Of a stretch of 6,577 nucleotides of DNA, positions 1-5,270 are shown piece by piece. The notes beneath the pieces are model-generated. The model did no database searches and was not told the origin of the DNA. It saw only the letters and a list, made by a program, of their open reading frames with translations. The position numbers and the translations under genes are program-made. The stretch is taken from assembly GCA_016180165.1 (NCBI GenBank), contig JACPBU010000051.1, positions 1 through 6,577 of the forward strand. The letters run 5' to 3'. The DNA comes from Candidatus Woesearchaeota archaeon (lineage in GTDB: Archaea > Nanobdellota > Nanobdellia > Woesearchaeales > JACPBV01). Within the stretch, counting starts at the first letter, position 1. Every line of letters starts with the position of its first letter.

Positions 1-5
1 GTTTA

Positions 6-115
6 GTAAACCTCTTTAACAGTCCAATAAAGCTTCGAATAAAATAATCCTCACCTGGTAAACCTAAAGAAGCCAAAATCAGCCCCCTTCAAGCGTCCAA
101 AGCCGTGGTAAACTT
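6..115. repeat. three spaced GTAAAC(C/T)T octamers
   Basis: GTAAACCT occurs at 6-13 and 58-65, and GTAAACTT at 108-115, giving spacings of 52 and 50 bp (about five helical turns). The last two copies are preceded by TG. The rest of 1-140 is AT-rich and shows no credible coding frame on either strand. The copies could be binding sites upstream of the gene 1 promoter or the trailing end of an element outside the window. With only three short copies in AT-rich DNA, chance is a real possibility. Confidence 0.2.
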
Positions 116-126
116 TTAATTTTTTT
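113..126 (+). terminator. T-rich tract, possible terminator of an upstream plus-strand transcript
   Basis: The stretch ends in a run of seven T (120-126). Archaeal RNA polymerase terminates at T-tracts without needing a hairpin, so this would suit the end of a transcript entering from the left. The upstream gene is not visible, so the call rests on the T-run alone. Confidence 0.3.
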
Positions 127-140
127 CCAAAAAAAGTTTG

Positions 141-148
141 TTTATAAA
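141..148 (+). promoter_or_regulatory. TATA box for the coiled-coil gene
   Basis: TTTATAAA is a near-ideal archaeal TATA box, preceded by an A-rich stretch (131-135) that could contribute to a BRE. Initiation about 25 bp downstream would fall near 170 and give a leader of roughly 55 nt before the start codon at 227, long enough to hold the Shine-Dalgarno site at 213-217. Confidence 0.6.
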
Positions 149-212
149 GTAGAATCCCCCTATTCTCTCTGTGTTTGATGATGTTTTGATATCAGGGATA
201 AAAACCTAAAAC

Positions 213-217
213 GGAGG
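213..217 (+). promoter_or_regulatory. ribosome binding site that decides the start at 227
   Basis: GGAGG directly abuts an in-frame ATG at 218 but lies 9 nt before a second in-frame ATG at 227. The run GGAGGATGATT resembles the extended anti-16S consensus GGAGGTGATC, so the upstream ATG is better read as part of the ribosome site. Starting at 227 also gives a cleaner signal peptide beginning MKKTIALG. Confidence 0.7.
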
Positions 218-226
218 ATGATTGAA

Positions 227-1789
227 ATGAAAAAAACAATTGCATTGGGGATGATGATTGTGTATCTTATCAGCTTAGTCCCGTTTATTTTTGGGGACGG
301 GAGTCCCGGTGTCACGGCGAGTGCTGATGCAAGCGCCTCTGTTGATGCAAATGCTTCTGTTGGGACAGGAGATGATGATTCTGGCACAGATGACAGCAAA
401 GATGAGCTTGAGGAGAATGATACTGACGATGGCGAAAATGAGGCAGGTGATGGTGATGATGGCCAAGAGGTGCCCAGCGAGAGAGATGGGTCCTCATCAG
501 GAACCTCTGCATACCTAAGAACGGCAGCTTCCGCTGACATAAGAGCAGAGCGAAAGAGAGGGAAAGATGCTGAAAAGATGGGGTTGAGAGTTGAAAAAAT
601 CGAATCTATAAGGCTGAACAATAAAGAACGGCTGGAAAAGATCGCTTCCCTCGATAAAAGGCAGATTGAGAGGCTTAAGGAGCTTGATGTGAAACATGTC
701 GAAAAGATTGCCGAGCTGAAAAAGGATCGGCTTGAGCGCCTGGCCAAGCTCAATGAAAAACACCTTGAGAGGATGACGGTCAGATTAGAGAAGAAAGAGC
801 TTGAAAAGATTGCTGACCTCGATGAGGATGAGCTCGCAAAGGCCGCTGTCTTGGGGCGGGGAAGGCTTAATGCATTGGCAAAAAAAGACCTCAAGACCAT
901 CGAAAAAGAGCTGAAAAATATAAAAGTCAAAAAGGTCAGGAGCGCAACCGAGCTTGAATTAAGGAATATTTCCAAAGAAGACGTTGATGATGCAAAAGAG
1001 CGCCTTGAAAAGGCACAGAAGGGTTTTGTTGAGGCAAAGATGGGGCTGGATGCTTCCCTCAAAGCCTATCTCGATGCAAGGGCTCAAAATAACACCGACG
1101 CCACATTTGAGCATGCACAGGATTACCTGATCCATGCAGCAGACACTTTCATCCAGCATCTGGAGAAAGTCAAGGCAAGGATTCTTGAAAGCGAAAACAT
1201 CCCTGAAGCAAAAGCCGCTGATATTGCTGCAGCAATCGACGCAAAGATTAAGGTATTTGTAGGGATAAAGGCAGACATTGAAGCTGCAAAAACGAGGGAA
1301 GAGCTTAAGGCAGCTGCGCAAAAGCTCCGGGAAGCCTGGAGTGATGCAAAACACATCGCAAAAGCTTCTGCGGAACGGGCTGTAGAAGCAAGGCTCCAGG
1401 GAGTCACCAACAGGCTGGTTGTCCTGGAAAAAAGGCTTGACGCTATTCTTGAGAAGGCAAGAGCGCAGAACATCACGATTGACGCCGAAGCAGAGCTTTC
1501 GGTGTTCAGCAACTTCACTGCAGCCGCAAAAGATTTTGGGGCGCAGGCGCAGGCAAAGCTCACTGAAGCCCTGAAGCTTAAGCTTGAAGGGAGCAAAGAG
1601 AGCAGGGAGAAAGCCAGGAAATTGACGGAAGAGGCTCATACCCTCATCAAGAAGGCGCAGGAATCCCTAAAGCAGGCGCACGAATCGCTGAAAGTCATCG
1701 TGAAAAAGATCAGAGCAGCGGTTCCCAAAGCAAACTTAAGCGAGGAGATCGAGGTTGAAGTGGAAGCTGAGGCAGAGGCGTCTTCCTGA
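227..1789 (+). CDS. secreted coiled-coil protein with acidic N-terminal linker
   Basis: A 520-residue exported protein of unknown function. Residues 1-23 are a signal peptide: MKK, then a hydrophobic stretch ending PFIFG. Residues 24 to about 90 are low-complexity and Asp/Glu/Gly/Ser-rich, with an Ala-Ser-Asp segment at the front. From about 105 to 497 the chain is almost entirely charged alpha helix, including nine 11-residue repeats (132-231) and later Ala/Lys/Glu-rich helices. The tail (506-520) is acidic. I count seven N-x-S/T sequons. There is no lipobox, C-terminal membrane helix or sortase-like motif, so it is probably released or held by protein contacts. Long charged helices suggest a stalk, spacer or envelope scaffold, but nothing catalytic is visible. 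An in-frame ATG at 218 is the alternative start. A T-tract terminator follows, and the next gene has its own promoter. Certain as a gene; function inferred only from architecture. Confidence 0.9.
   Translation: MKKTIALGMMIVYLISLVPFIFGDGSPGVTASADASASVDANASVGTGDDDSGTDDSKDELEENDTDDGENEAGDGDDGQEVPSERDGSSSGTSAYLRTAASADIRAERKRGKDAEKMGLRVEKIESIRLNNKERLEKIASLDKRQIERLKELDVKHVEKIAELKKDRLERLAKLNEKHLERMTVRLEKKELEKIADLDEDELAKAAVLGRGRLNALAKKDLKTIEKELKNIKVKKVRSATELELRNISKEDVDDAKERLEKAQKGFVEAKMGLDASLKAYLDARAQNNTDATFEHAQDYLIHAADTFIQHLEKVKARILESENIPEAKAADIAAAIDAKIKVFVGIKADIEAAKTREELKAAAQKLREAWSDAKHIAKASAERAVEARLQGVTNRLVVLEKRLDAILEKARAQNITIDAEAELSVFSNFTAAAKDFGAQAQAKLTEALKLKLEGSKESREKARKLTEEAHTLIKKAQESLKQAHESLKVIVKKIRAAVPKANLSEEIEVEVEAEAEASS
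620..919 (+). repeat. nine tandem 11-residue (33-nt) coiled-coil repeats
   Basis: Residues 132-231 of the coiled-coil protein divide into nine units following roughly x-x-x-x-L-E-K/R-I/L-x-x-L. Examples are NKERLEKIASL, DKRQIERLKEL, DVKHVEKIAEL, KKDRLERLAKL and EKKELEKIADL. All are 11 residues except the fifth (NEKHLERMTVRL), which has 12. An earlier partial unit, MGLRVEKIESI, lies at 118-128. An 11-residue (hendecad) period favours straight or slightly right-handed coiled coils over the left-handed heptad type. The DNA has diverged between units, so this is an old amplification kept at protein level. Confidence 0.75.
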
Positions 1790-1803
1790 GTTTAATTGTG
1801 CCA

Positions 1804-1856
1804 CCTGGCCCCGGGAAATTTTTTTTATTTTTTTTCTTTATTATCTTTATTTTTTA
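1804..1856 (+). terminator. T-tract terminator after the coiled-coil gene
   Basis: A short GC-rich stretch (1804-1815), able to form only a weak 4-bp stem, is followed by two runs of eight T (1819-1826 and 1828-1835) and further T-rich sequence to 1856. This is the strongest T-tract in the window and fits archaeal intrinsic termination. It separates the first gene from the lipoprotein gene. Confidence 0.7.
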
Positions 1857-1895
1857 TCCATAGCCCATCTTTTGCATTTTCCTTTAACCAAAAGA

Positions 1896-1903
1896 TTTAA
1901 ATA
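1896..1903 (+). promoter_or_regulatory. TATA box for the DUF4382 lipoprotein gene
   Basis: TTTAAATA is preceded by a purine-rich AAAAGA (1890-1895) suitable as a BRE. Initiation about 25 bp downstream would fall near 1921-1928, exactly where the 10-bp repeat array begins. The predicted leader to the ATG at 2024 is about 100 nt, longer than for the other genes here. Confidence 0.6.
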
Positions 1904-1920
1904 AAAATGGTGCTGTTCAG

Positions 1921-1980
1921 TTAACAATAGTTAACATTAGGTAACCCTAGGCAACATTAGTTAACCTAAGGTAACGATAG
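1921..1980 (+). repeat. six contiguous 10-bp repeats, consensus KTAACMWTAG
   Basis: The units in order are TTAACAATAG, TTAACATTAG, GTAACCCTAG, GCAACATTAG, TTAACCTAAG and GTAACGATAG. Positions 3-5 (AAC) and 9-10 (AG) are invariant in all six. There are no gaps, so each core recurs once per helical turn. The array lies between the predicted transcription start and the ribosome site of the lipoprotein gene. It is non-coding: 10 is not a multiple of 3, and TAG/TAA occur in every frame. It could be an operator for a cooperatively binding protein, a curved-DNA segment, or a repeated RNA element in the leader. Confidence 0.8.
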
Positions 1981-2010
1981 GAAGTAGCATTGGCTAAGAT
2001 TTCAACAAAC

Positions 2011-2018
2011 GGGGGTGG
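2011..2018 (+). promoter_or_regulatory. ribosome binding site that decides the start at 2024
   Basis: GGGGGTGG lies 5 nt before the ATG at 2024. An in-frame GTG at 2015 sits inside this site and so is an unlikely start. The layout mirrors the first gene, where a start-like codon lies three codons before the true ATG and abuts the Shine-Dalgarno site. Confidence 0.65.
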
Positions 2019-2023
2019 TTGAG

Positions 2024-3460
2024 ATGAAAGTAAAGTCTGTTTCGAGTGTTTTGTTATTTTTGGGGATTGTTTTATTGCTTGGCTGCCAGGTTGAGCAGCA
2101 GGGGACAGTTCAGGAACGAGTTATTCGGGAGGCGCCTTCTGCCGATGGAGATGCCCCTGGGACAACTCCCCCAGATGGCCAAGGGAAAGTCATTTTTGCA
2201 GTCACTGATGCAGCAGCAGATTTAGGGGCAGTAACAAGCGTCCAGATCACTGTGGACGAAGTCCAGGTCCATACGGCTACCGGGAATTGGATAACTGCCT
2301 CATCGGAACCAAAAAAATTTGACCTGCTCAGATTAAAAGAAGATGCCAAATTTGCATTTCTGGCTGGCGCAGACCTTGATCCCGGCAAATATAACCAGAT
2401 ACGGCTGGAAGTGTCAGATGCTGTTGTCGTGGATTCAGAAGGCAGCCATGAGGCAAAGCTTCCTTCAGGTGAGCTGAAGTTTAATGGCGTCATCAACGTC
2501 GAAGAAGGGAAGACCTCCACAGCAACATTTGATTTCATTGTCGGAGAATCACTGCACCTGACCGGGAAAGGAACATATATCTTTGCTCCTGTCATAAAGC
2601 TGGAGACCAAAGAGTTTACCGAAGTGGAGATCACTGCAGATGAAACGGTCTCAATCAAAGGGGGAAGGCTGAACAGCAGGCTTGAGGTTGGGATGGATGA
2701 GACGGGGAAAGTCGGTCCCGGAGTGAAGATACCTGCGAAGGCTGAGCTGAATATAGAAAGTGGGCTTGTGAGGATAAAGGGGAAATTCTACAGCGAAACC
2801 GATGTTCAAGGGGGCTCAGCGATCGATGGCAAAGGGAGGATTGTCGTCGGCATCACCGATAAGGCAGCCTCTATGGGATCAGTCACCAGCATCAAGGTGA
2901 CTGTTGACAGCGTCCAGGCGCACAGTGCAGCAAAAGGATGGGTGACAGTAAGCTCGCAGCCAAAGACTTTTGACCTGTTAAAGCTCGATGCCGAGGGGAA
3001 GACTGAGCTCTTTGCAGACACTTCTATCGACACAGGAACATATCAGCAGCTTCGTCTGGCCATCTCTAAGGCAGTTGTGGTTGACGCAGAAGGTGAGCAT
3101 GATGCCAAGCTTCCTTCAGGTGATATCAGGATTGTCGGAAACCTCAAGGTTGATGAGGAATCAACTTCCACAGCGCTGTTTGATTTCAAGGCAGATGGAT
3201 CATTGCATATGGCAGGAAACGGCAAGTTTATCCTTGCTCCCATAATCAAGCTTGAGACGAGGGAAGATGCAGAGGTCGCTACAAAGCAATCCGGAGGGAT
3301 AGCTATAACTGGAGGCTCGGTAAAAACTCTCGTTGAGGTCGGCATGGATGAAGAGGGGAATGTCGGAGAGGGAATAAAGATTCCTGCCAATGTTGATCTG
3401 GAGATTGAAGGTGGCAAGGTAAAGATAAAAGCGAGGGCAGGGGTAAGTGTTGGAGTCTAA
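2024..3460 (+). CDS. lipoprotein with two tandem DUF4382 domains
   Basis: A 478-residue surface lipoprotein. The N-terminus is a lipoprotein signal, with a hydrophobic run ending L-L-G-C; Cys21 is the predicted lipid-modified residue. A polar, Pro/Gly-rich linker (22-53) follows. Two halves, 54-254 and 271-471, align without gaps over 201 residues at about 50% identity by hand count. Each starts with a DUF4382 (PF14321) domain, recognised from the pattern TDxAAxxGxVTS...TVDxVQ.H...W.T.SS.PK.FDLL, then AVVVD.EG.H.AKLPSG and AP.IKLET. Each ends with a beta-rich segment containing EVGMDE.G.VG.G.KIPA. DUF4382 is widespread in bacterial and archaeal exported proteins, but its molecular role is unknown to me; a beta-sandwich adhesion or scaffold role is a guess. 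The gene has its own promoter, preceded by the 10-bp array. The start at 2024 is preferred to GTG 2015. Confidence 0.92.
   Translation: MKVKSVSSVLLFLGIVLLLGCQVEQQGTVQERVIREAPSADGDAPGTTPPDGQGKVIFAVTDAAADLGAVTSVQITVDEVQVHTATGNWITASSEPKKFDLLRLKEDAKFAFLAGADLDPGKYNQIRLEVSDAVVVDSEGSHEAKLPSGELKFNGVINVEEGKTSTATFDFIVGESLHLTGKGTYIFAPVIKLETKEFTEVEITADETVSIKGGRLNSRLEVGMDETGKVGPGVKIPAKAELNIESGLVRIKGKFYSETDVQGGSAIDGKGRIVVGITDKAASMGSVTSIKVTVDSVQAHSAAKGWVTVSSQPKTFDLLKLDAEGKTELFADTSIDTGTYQQLRLAISKAVVVDAEGEHDAKLPSGDIRIVGNLKVDEESTSTALFDFKADGSLHMAGNGKFILAPIIKLETREDAEVATKQSGGIAITGGSVKTLVEVGMDEEGNVGEGIKIPANVDLEIEGGKVKIKARAGVSVGV
2183..2785 (+). repeat. internal duplication, copy 1 of the DUF4382 half
   Basis: Encodes residues 54-254 of the lipoprotein. 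It pairs residue for residue with 2834-3436, a constant offset of 217 codons (651 bp). Anchors at the same offset include the single Trp (89/306), FDLL (99/316), KLPSG (145/362) and KIPA (235/452). Confidence 0.85.
2834..3436 (+). repeat. internal duplication, copy 2 of the DUF4382 half
   Basis: Encodes residues 271-471 of the lipoprotein and has exactly the same length as copy 1. About 100 of 201 residues are identical without indels, so the duplication is old but constrained in length. A 16-residue linker rich in Asp and Gly joins the copies. Confidence 0.85.
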
Positions 3461-3777
3461 AGCCCGGAGATATTGGCCTGGATTGTTGCATCCCCGAATC
3501 GGTTTACTGCCTGGATAAATGCCTTTGGATTTGCTGGCTTAGGCAGAGCTCTATGGGGATTATCAGCCCCGATATATCTCAGATTATTATACCTCACCCT
3601 ATTTTTTGATTTTTGCTTCTTCTCCAGTTTTGGGATAGAATATATAGAGTTTAATCGCCGTTTTACCGACGACCAAACCTGTTTTTTCCCTTTACAAATA
3701 TCTGCCTCATCTACAGTATAAATTAGTTTCGGTTCTATCCCCCAAGAGTGTTCATGATTCTCGTCATAAAAAACCAA
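3457..3777 (-). CDS. weak minus-strand ORF, 106 residues, hypothetical
   Basis: An open frame with a TTG start at 3777 and a TAG stop that overlaps the last four bases of the convergent lipoprotein gene. The product is polar and basic, with a plausible mixed composition, and contains segments such as YTVDEADICKGKKQVW and PHRALPKPANPKAFIQAV. A GGTG lies 7 nt before the TTG, and a TATA-like TTTAAAAA lies on the minus strand about 57-64 bp upstream (3834-3841). I recognise no family. The PHRAL segment faintly recalls the C-terminal end of DDE integrases, but this is not reliable. It could be a small gene, a decayed remnant, or a chance frame in a 529-nt gap. Confidence 0.22.
   Translation of the reverse strand: MVFYDENHEHSWGIEPKLIYTVDEADICKGKKQVWSSVKRRLNSIYSIPKLEKKQKSKNRVRYNNLRYIGADNPHRALPKPANPKAFIQAVNRFGDATIQANISGL
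3597..3618 (+). terminator. possible T-rich terminator for the lipoprotein gene
   Basis: Two T-runs, 3602-3607 and 3610-3614, lie within a pyrimidine-rich stretch about 140 nt after the lipoprotein stop codon. This is the first good T-tract downstream. The distance is long for a 3' untranslated region, so termination could occur elsewhere. Confidence 0.35.
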
Positions 3778-3814
3778 GAAAAGGCACCAATAAATCAGGC
3801 AAAATCTTCCCTAA

Positions 3815-3967
3815 AATGGGAGAAGAGCCGATTTTTTTAAACGGGACAGCATTACTGCCTTTCATGTTCAGGAAAAGCCATTTTTTGATGATTATTGGCG
3901 AGGCATTCCACAATTTGCATTGATTGATGACTACTTTAAAGTAAAAAAAATAGGTAAGCTTAAATAA
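3815..3967 (+). pseudogene. possible coding remnant just before the REC-GGDEF gene
   Basis: This 50-codon frame has no start codon, yet its translation looks protein-like, with segments such as ITAFHVQEKPFFDDYW and IPQFALIDDYFKVKK, and ends in TAA at 3965-3967. An ATG at 3816-3818 is in a different frame. Adding one T to the T7 run at 3832-3838 would join that ATG to this frame and give a 50-residue peptide starting MGEEPIFFKRDS. It may be a decayed gene end, a small ORF broken by a homopolymer error, or chance. I recognise no family. Confidence 0.22.
3959..3966 (+). promoter_or_regulatory. TATA box of the REC-GGDEF gene, predicting a leaderless transcript
   Basis: CTTAAATA is centred about 27 bp before the ATG at 3990, so transcription would start at or within a few bases of the start codon. 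The AAAGGGGT just before the ATG has almost no spacing and is a poor ribosome site, which also fits leaderless translation. An alternative TATA, TTTAAAGT (3935-3942), would instead give a leader of roughly 25 nt. Confidence 0.5.
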
Positions 3968-3989
3968 AGAAGAGAAAGAACAAAGGGGT

Positions 3990-5066
3990 ATGAGTCTTGA
4001 AGAAAGGGTGGAATGGCAAGTTGAAGAATTTGAATTGCCTGACTTCGATAAATCACCTCAGGAAACAAGAGTGCTGCTTATTGATGATGATGAAGGGATG
4101 CGTTTTCTATGCGAACAATTATTAAAAAAAGAGGGTTATGCGGTGGACACGGCTGGATGTGTCGATGAGGGAAAAGAAAAGTTCAGAAAATCAGATTATG
4201 ATGCAGTAATATCTGACAATGATATGCCTGGCGGGGAGAAAGGAATTGATCTCCTGAGAGAGATAAAAGATGATAGGAAATACAGGTTTACCACTTGCAT
4301 ATTAATGACGGGAGGAAAATCAGAATACCTTATTATGGAATCGTTGAGGGCTAGGCTGGATGACTTTCTCCCAAAGCCCTTTGAAAGCAACGGCCAATTT
4401 GTCGAAGCCGTAAAGAGAGCTGTTAACTACCAACAGAGGCTAAAGTATGAATACAATGTCTTGTTCAGAAAAGCAGAAACCCTGGAGATAGATGCCGTTA
4501 CGGGAATAGCCTGCAGGGCTGCTGGAATGCCAAAGGTTGAGGCTTCCTTTGCCCGTGCTATTGAGGAAGGTAAGCATTATTCAGTTATTATTGTGGATCT
4601 CGATGATTTTAAATCCATCAACGACACTTATGGCCACCTCAAGGGCGATGAGGCTATGAGAGCAGTCGGAGAGATTTTGAGGGAGCATGTAAAAAGATTT
4701 ACTGATGACACCTTAAGAATCGATGGGCACATGGAGGATATGGGCGGGCTTGAAGTGAAATATTTTGGCGACATGTTCAAGTATGGCGGAGATGAGATGC
4801 TTATCGGGCTGGCAGAAACAGATGAAAGGGGGGCCTGCATTGTTGCAGAGCGCATTCGTGCAGGCATTAAAAATTATAAAGAGCTCCGATCGAAAGAGGG
4901 TAATCCAGTCAGGCTTTCTGCAAGCATAGGGGTTGCACAAGTGGCTAAAGGCGAGGGATTGAAGGAATTGATTGAGCATGCGGATGCTGCTTCCTATGCG
5001 GCGAAAAGGTCAGGAAAAAATAAGGTTGTTGCCTATAGCAGCGTTAAACCAGTTCCGGGGAATTAA
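3990..5066 (+). CDS. response regulator: REC receiver fused to a GGDEF-family domain
   Basis: A 358-residue cytoplasmic signalling protein. The REC domain (about 27-145) is complete by comparison with CheY: acidic pair D32-D33, phospho-acceptor D76 in SDNDMP, T107 and K129-P130. A charged helix (145-167) links it to a GGDEF-family domain (168-350). That domain keeps D203 in DLDDFKSIND, N211, GHLKGDE (215-221) and the final AAKRSGKNKV. The signature is GGDEM at 266-270 instead of GGDEF. About 22 extra residues lie between VGEIL and the signature compared with typical domains, and no RxxD inhibitory site is seen. In this family the domain makes cyclic di-GMP from two GTP. Activity here is plausible because the key acidic residues remain, but unproven. 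No histidine kinase, EAL/HD-GYP or PilZ partner is visible, so it is an orphan. GGDEF proteins are uncommon in archaea. Confidence 0.93.
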   Translation: MSLEERVEWQVEEFELPDFDKSPQETRVLLIDDDEGMRFLCEQLLKKEGYAVDTAGCVDEGKEKFRKSDYDAVISDNDMPGGEKGIDLLREIKDDRKYRFTTCILMTGGKSEYLIMESLRARLDDFLPKPFESNGQFVEAVKRAVNYQQRLKYEYNVLFRKAETLEIDAVTGIACRAAGMPKVEASFARAIEEGKHYSVIIVDLDDFKSINDTYGHLKGDEAMRAVGEILREHVKRFTDDTLRIDGHMEDMGGLEVKYFGDMFKYGGDEMLIGLAETDERGACIVAERIRAGIKNYKELRSKEGNPVRLSASIGVAQVAKGEGLKELIEHADAASYAAKRSGKNKVVAYSSVKPVPGN

Positions 5067-5091
5067 CCATAATTGTCCAATAAATCTAAGA

Positions 5092-5101
5092 GTATTTTTT
5101 T
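5092..5101 (+). terminator. T-tract terminator after the REC-GGDEF gene
   Basis: A run of seven T (5095-5101) lies about 30 nt after the stop codon, fitting archaeal T-tract termination. If it is efficient, the hairpin chain downstream is not part of the REC-GGDEF mRNA. Confidence 0.5.
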
Positions 5102-5144
5102 GGCTTTCAGGATACTTCTATACCTACGACAAAAATTATTGAAC

Positions 5145-5158
5145 AATGGTTGTCCATT
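5145..5158. repeat. small hairpin, 5-bp stem
   Basis: AATGG, loop TTGT, CCATT. On its own this could be chance; it is listed because it leads into the larger hairpins that follow. Confidence 0.35.
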
Positions 5159-5191
5159 CGTAATAGCAAAAGACATGATTATTGTTTAAGC

Positions 5192-5223
5192 ATAAGCATT
5201 CCGCAATTCGGTGGAATGCTTAT
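5192..5223. repeat. hairpin A, perfect 11-bp stem
   Basis: ATAAGCATTCC (5192-5202) is perfectly complementary to GGAATGCTTAT (5213-5223). A G-T and a C-G pair can extend the stem inward to 13 bp, leaving the loop AATTCG. This is the tightest of the hairpins. Its right arm shares TAT with the left arm of hairpin B. Confidence 0.8.
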
Positions 5224-5269
5224 AGTAAATCACCAAAATTCTCGAAAATCCAAAAGGTGATTTACTATA
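5221..5269. repeat. hairpin B, perfect 14-bp stem
   Basis: TATAGTAAATCACC (5221-5234) is perfectly complementary to GGTGATTTACTATA (5256-5269), with a 21-nt A-rich loop. It is the longest stem. If hairpin A forms at the same time, the shared TAT leaves 11 bp, so the two abut and can stack. Confidence 0.8.
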
Positions 5270-5270
5270 C

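Larger units (their letters stand above)
3461..3989. other. intergenic gap between the lipoprotein and REC-GGDEF genes
   Basis: About 530 nt between two plus-strand genes. The first part (3461-3600) is of moderate GC, with T-runs at 3602-3607 and 3683-3688 that could end the lipoprotein transcript. The rest is AT-rich. It holds a weak minus-strand frame (3457-3777), a possible decayed plus-strand fragment (3815-3967) and the promoter of the next gene near 3959. I see no tRNA, hairpin cluster or insertion-sequence ends. Confidence 0.5.

Noticed and set aside
160..1062. A 300-codon open frame on the minus strand, opposite the coiled-coil gene
   Set aside because: Its Ser/Phe/Leu-rich product is the mirror of Glu/Lys/Leu codons in the real gene. 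It has no ribosome site or promoter, while the plus strand has a signal peptide, repeats and expression signals.
959..1639. Further long minus-strand frames opposite the second half of the coiled-coil gene
   Set aside because: Same cause: biased codons of a helical, charged protein leave few stops on the other strand. The products are Cys/Phe/Ser-rich with no recognisable domain.
1921..1980. CRISPR or telomere-like repeat
   Set aside because: The units are only 10 bp, have no spacers, and occur as a single six-copy block between a promoter and a gene.
2110..2658. Minus-strand frame of 182 codons opposite the first DUF4382 half, with similar shorter frames opposite the second half
   Set aside because: The similar frames at equivalent positions arise because the plus-strand DNA is duplicated. 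The plus-strand product is clearly the real one.
3476..3570. Possible tRNA or structured RNA after the lipoprotein gene
   Set aside because: I found only short, unconnected inverted matches (such as GGGG/CCCC near 3554-3571), no cloverleaf and no T-arm motif.
3473..3721. Plus-strand frame of 82 codons with a very hydrophobic, Phe-rich product
   Set aside because: Lies opposite the weak minus-strand ORF in AT-rich DNA, has no ribosome site, and its hydrophobicity follows from T-richness. No family recognised.
21..5084. GTCCAATAAA shared between about 22-31 and 5075-5084
   Set aside because: A single shared 10-mer is expected by chance in a window of this size, and the flanks do not match, so it is not evidence of element ends.
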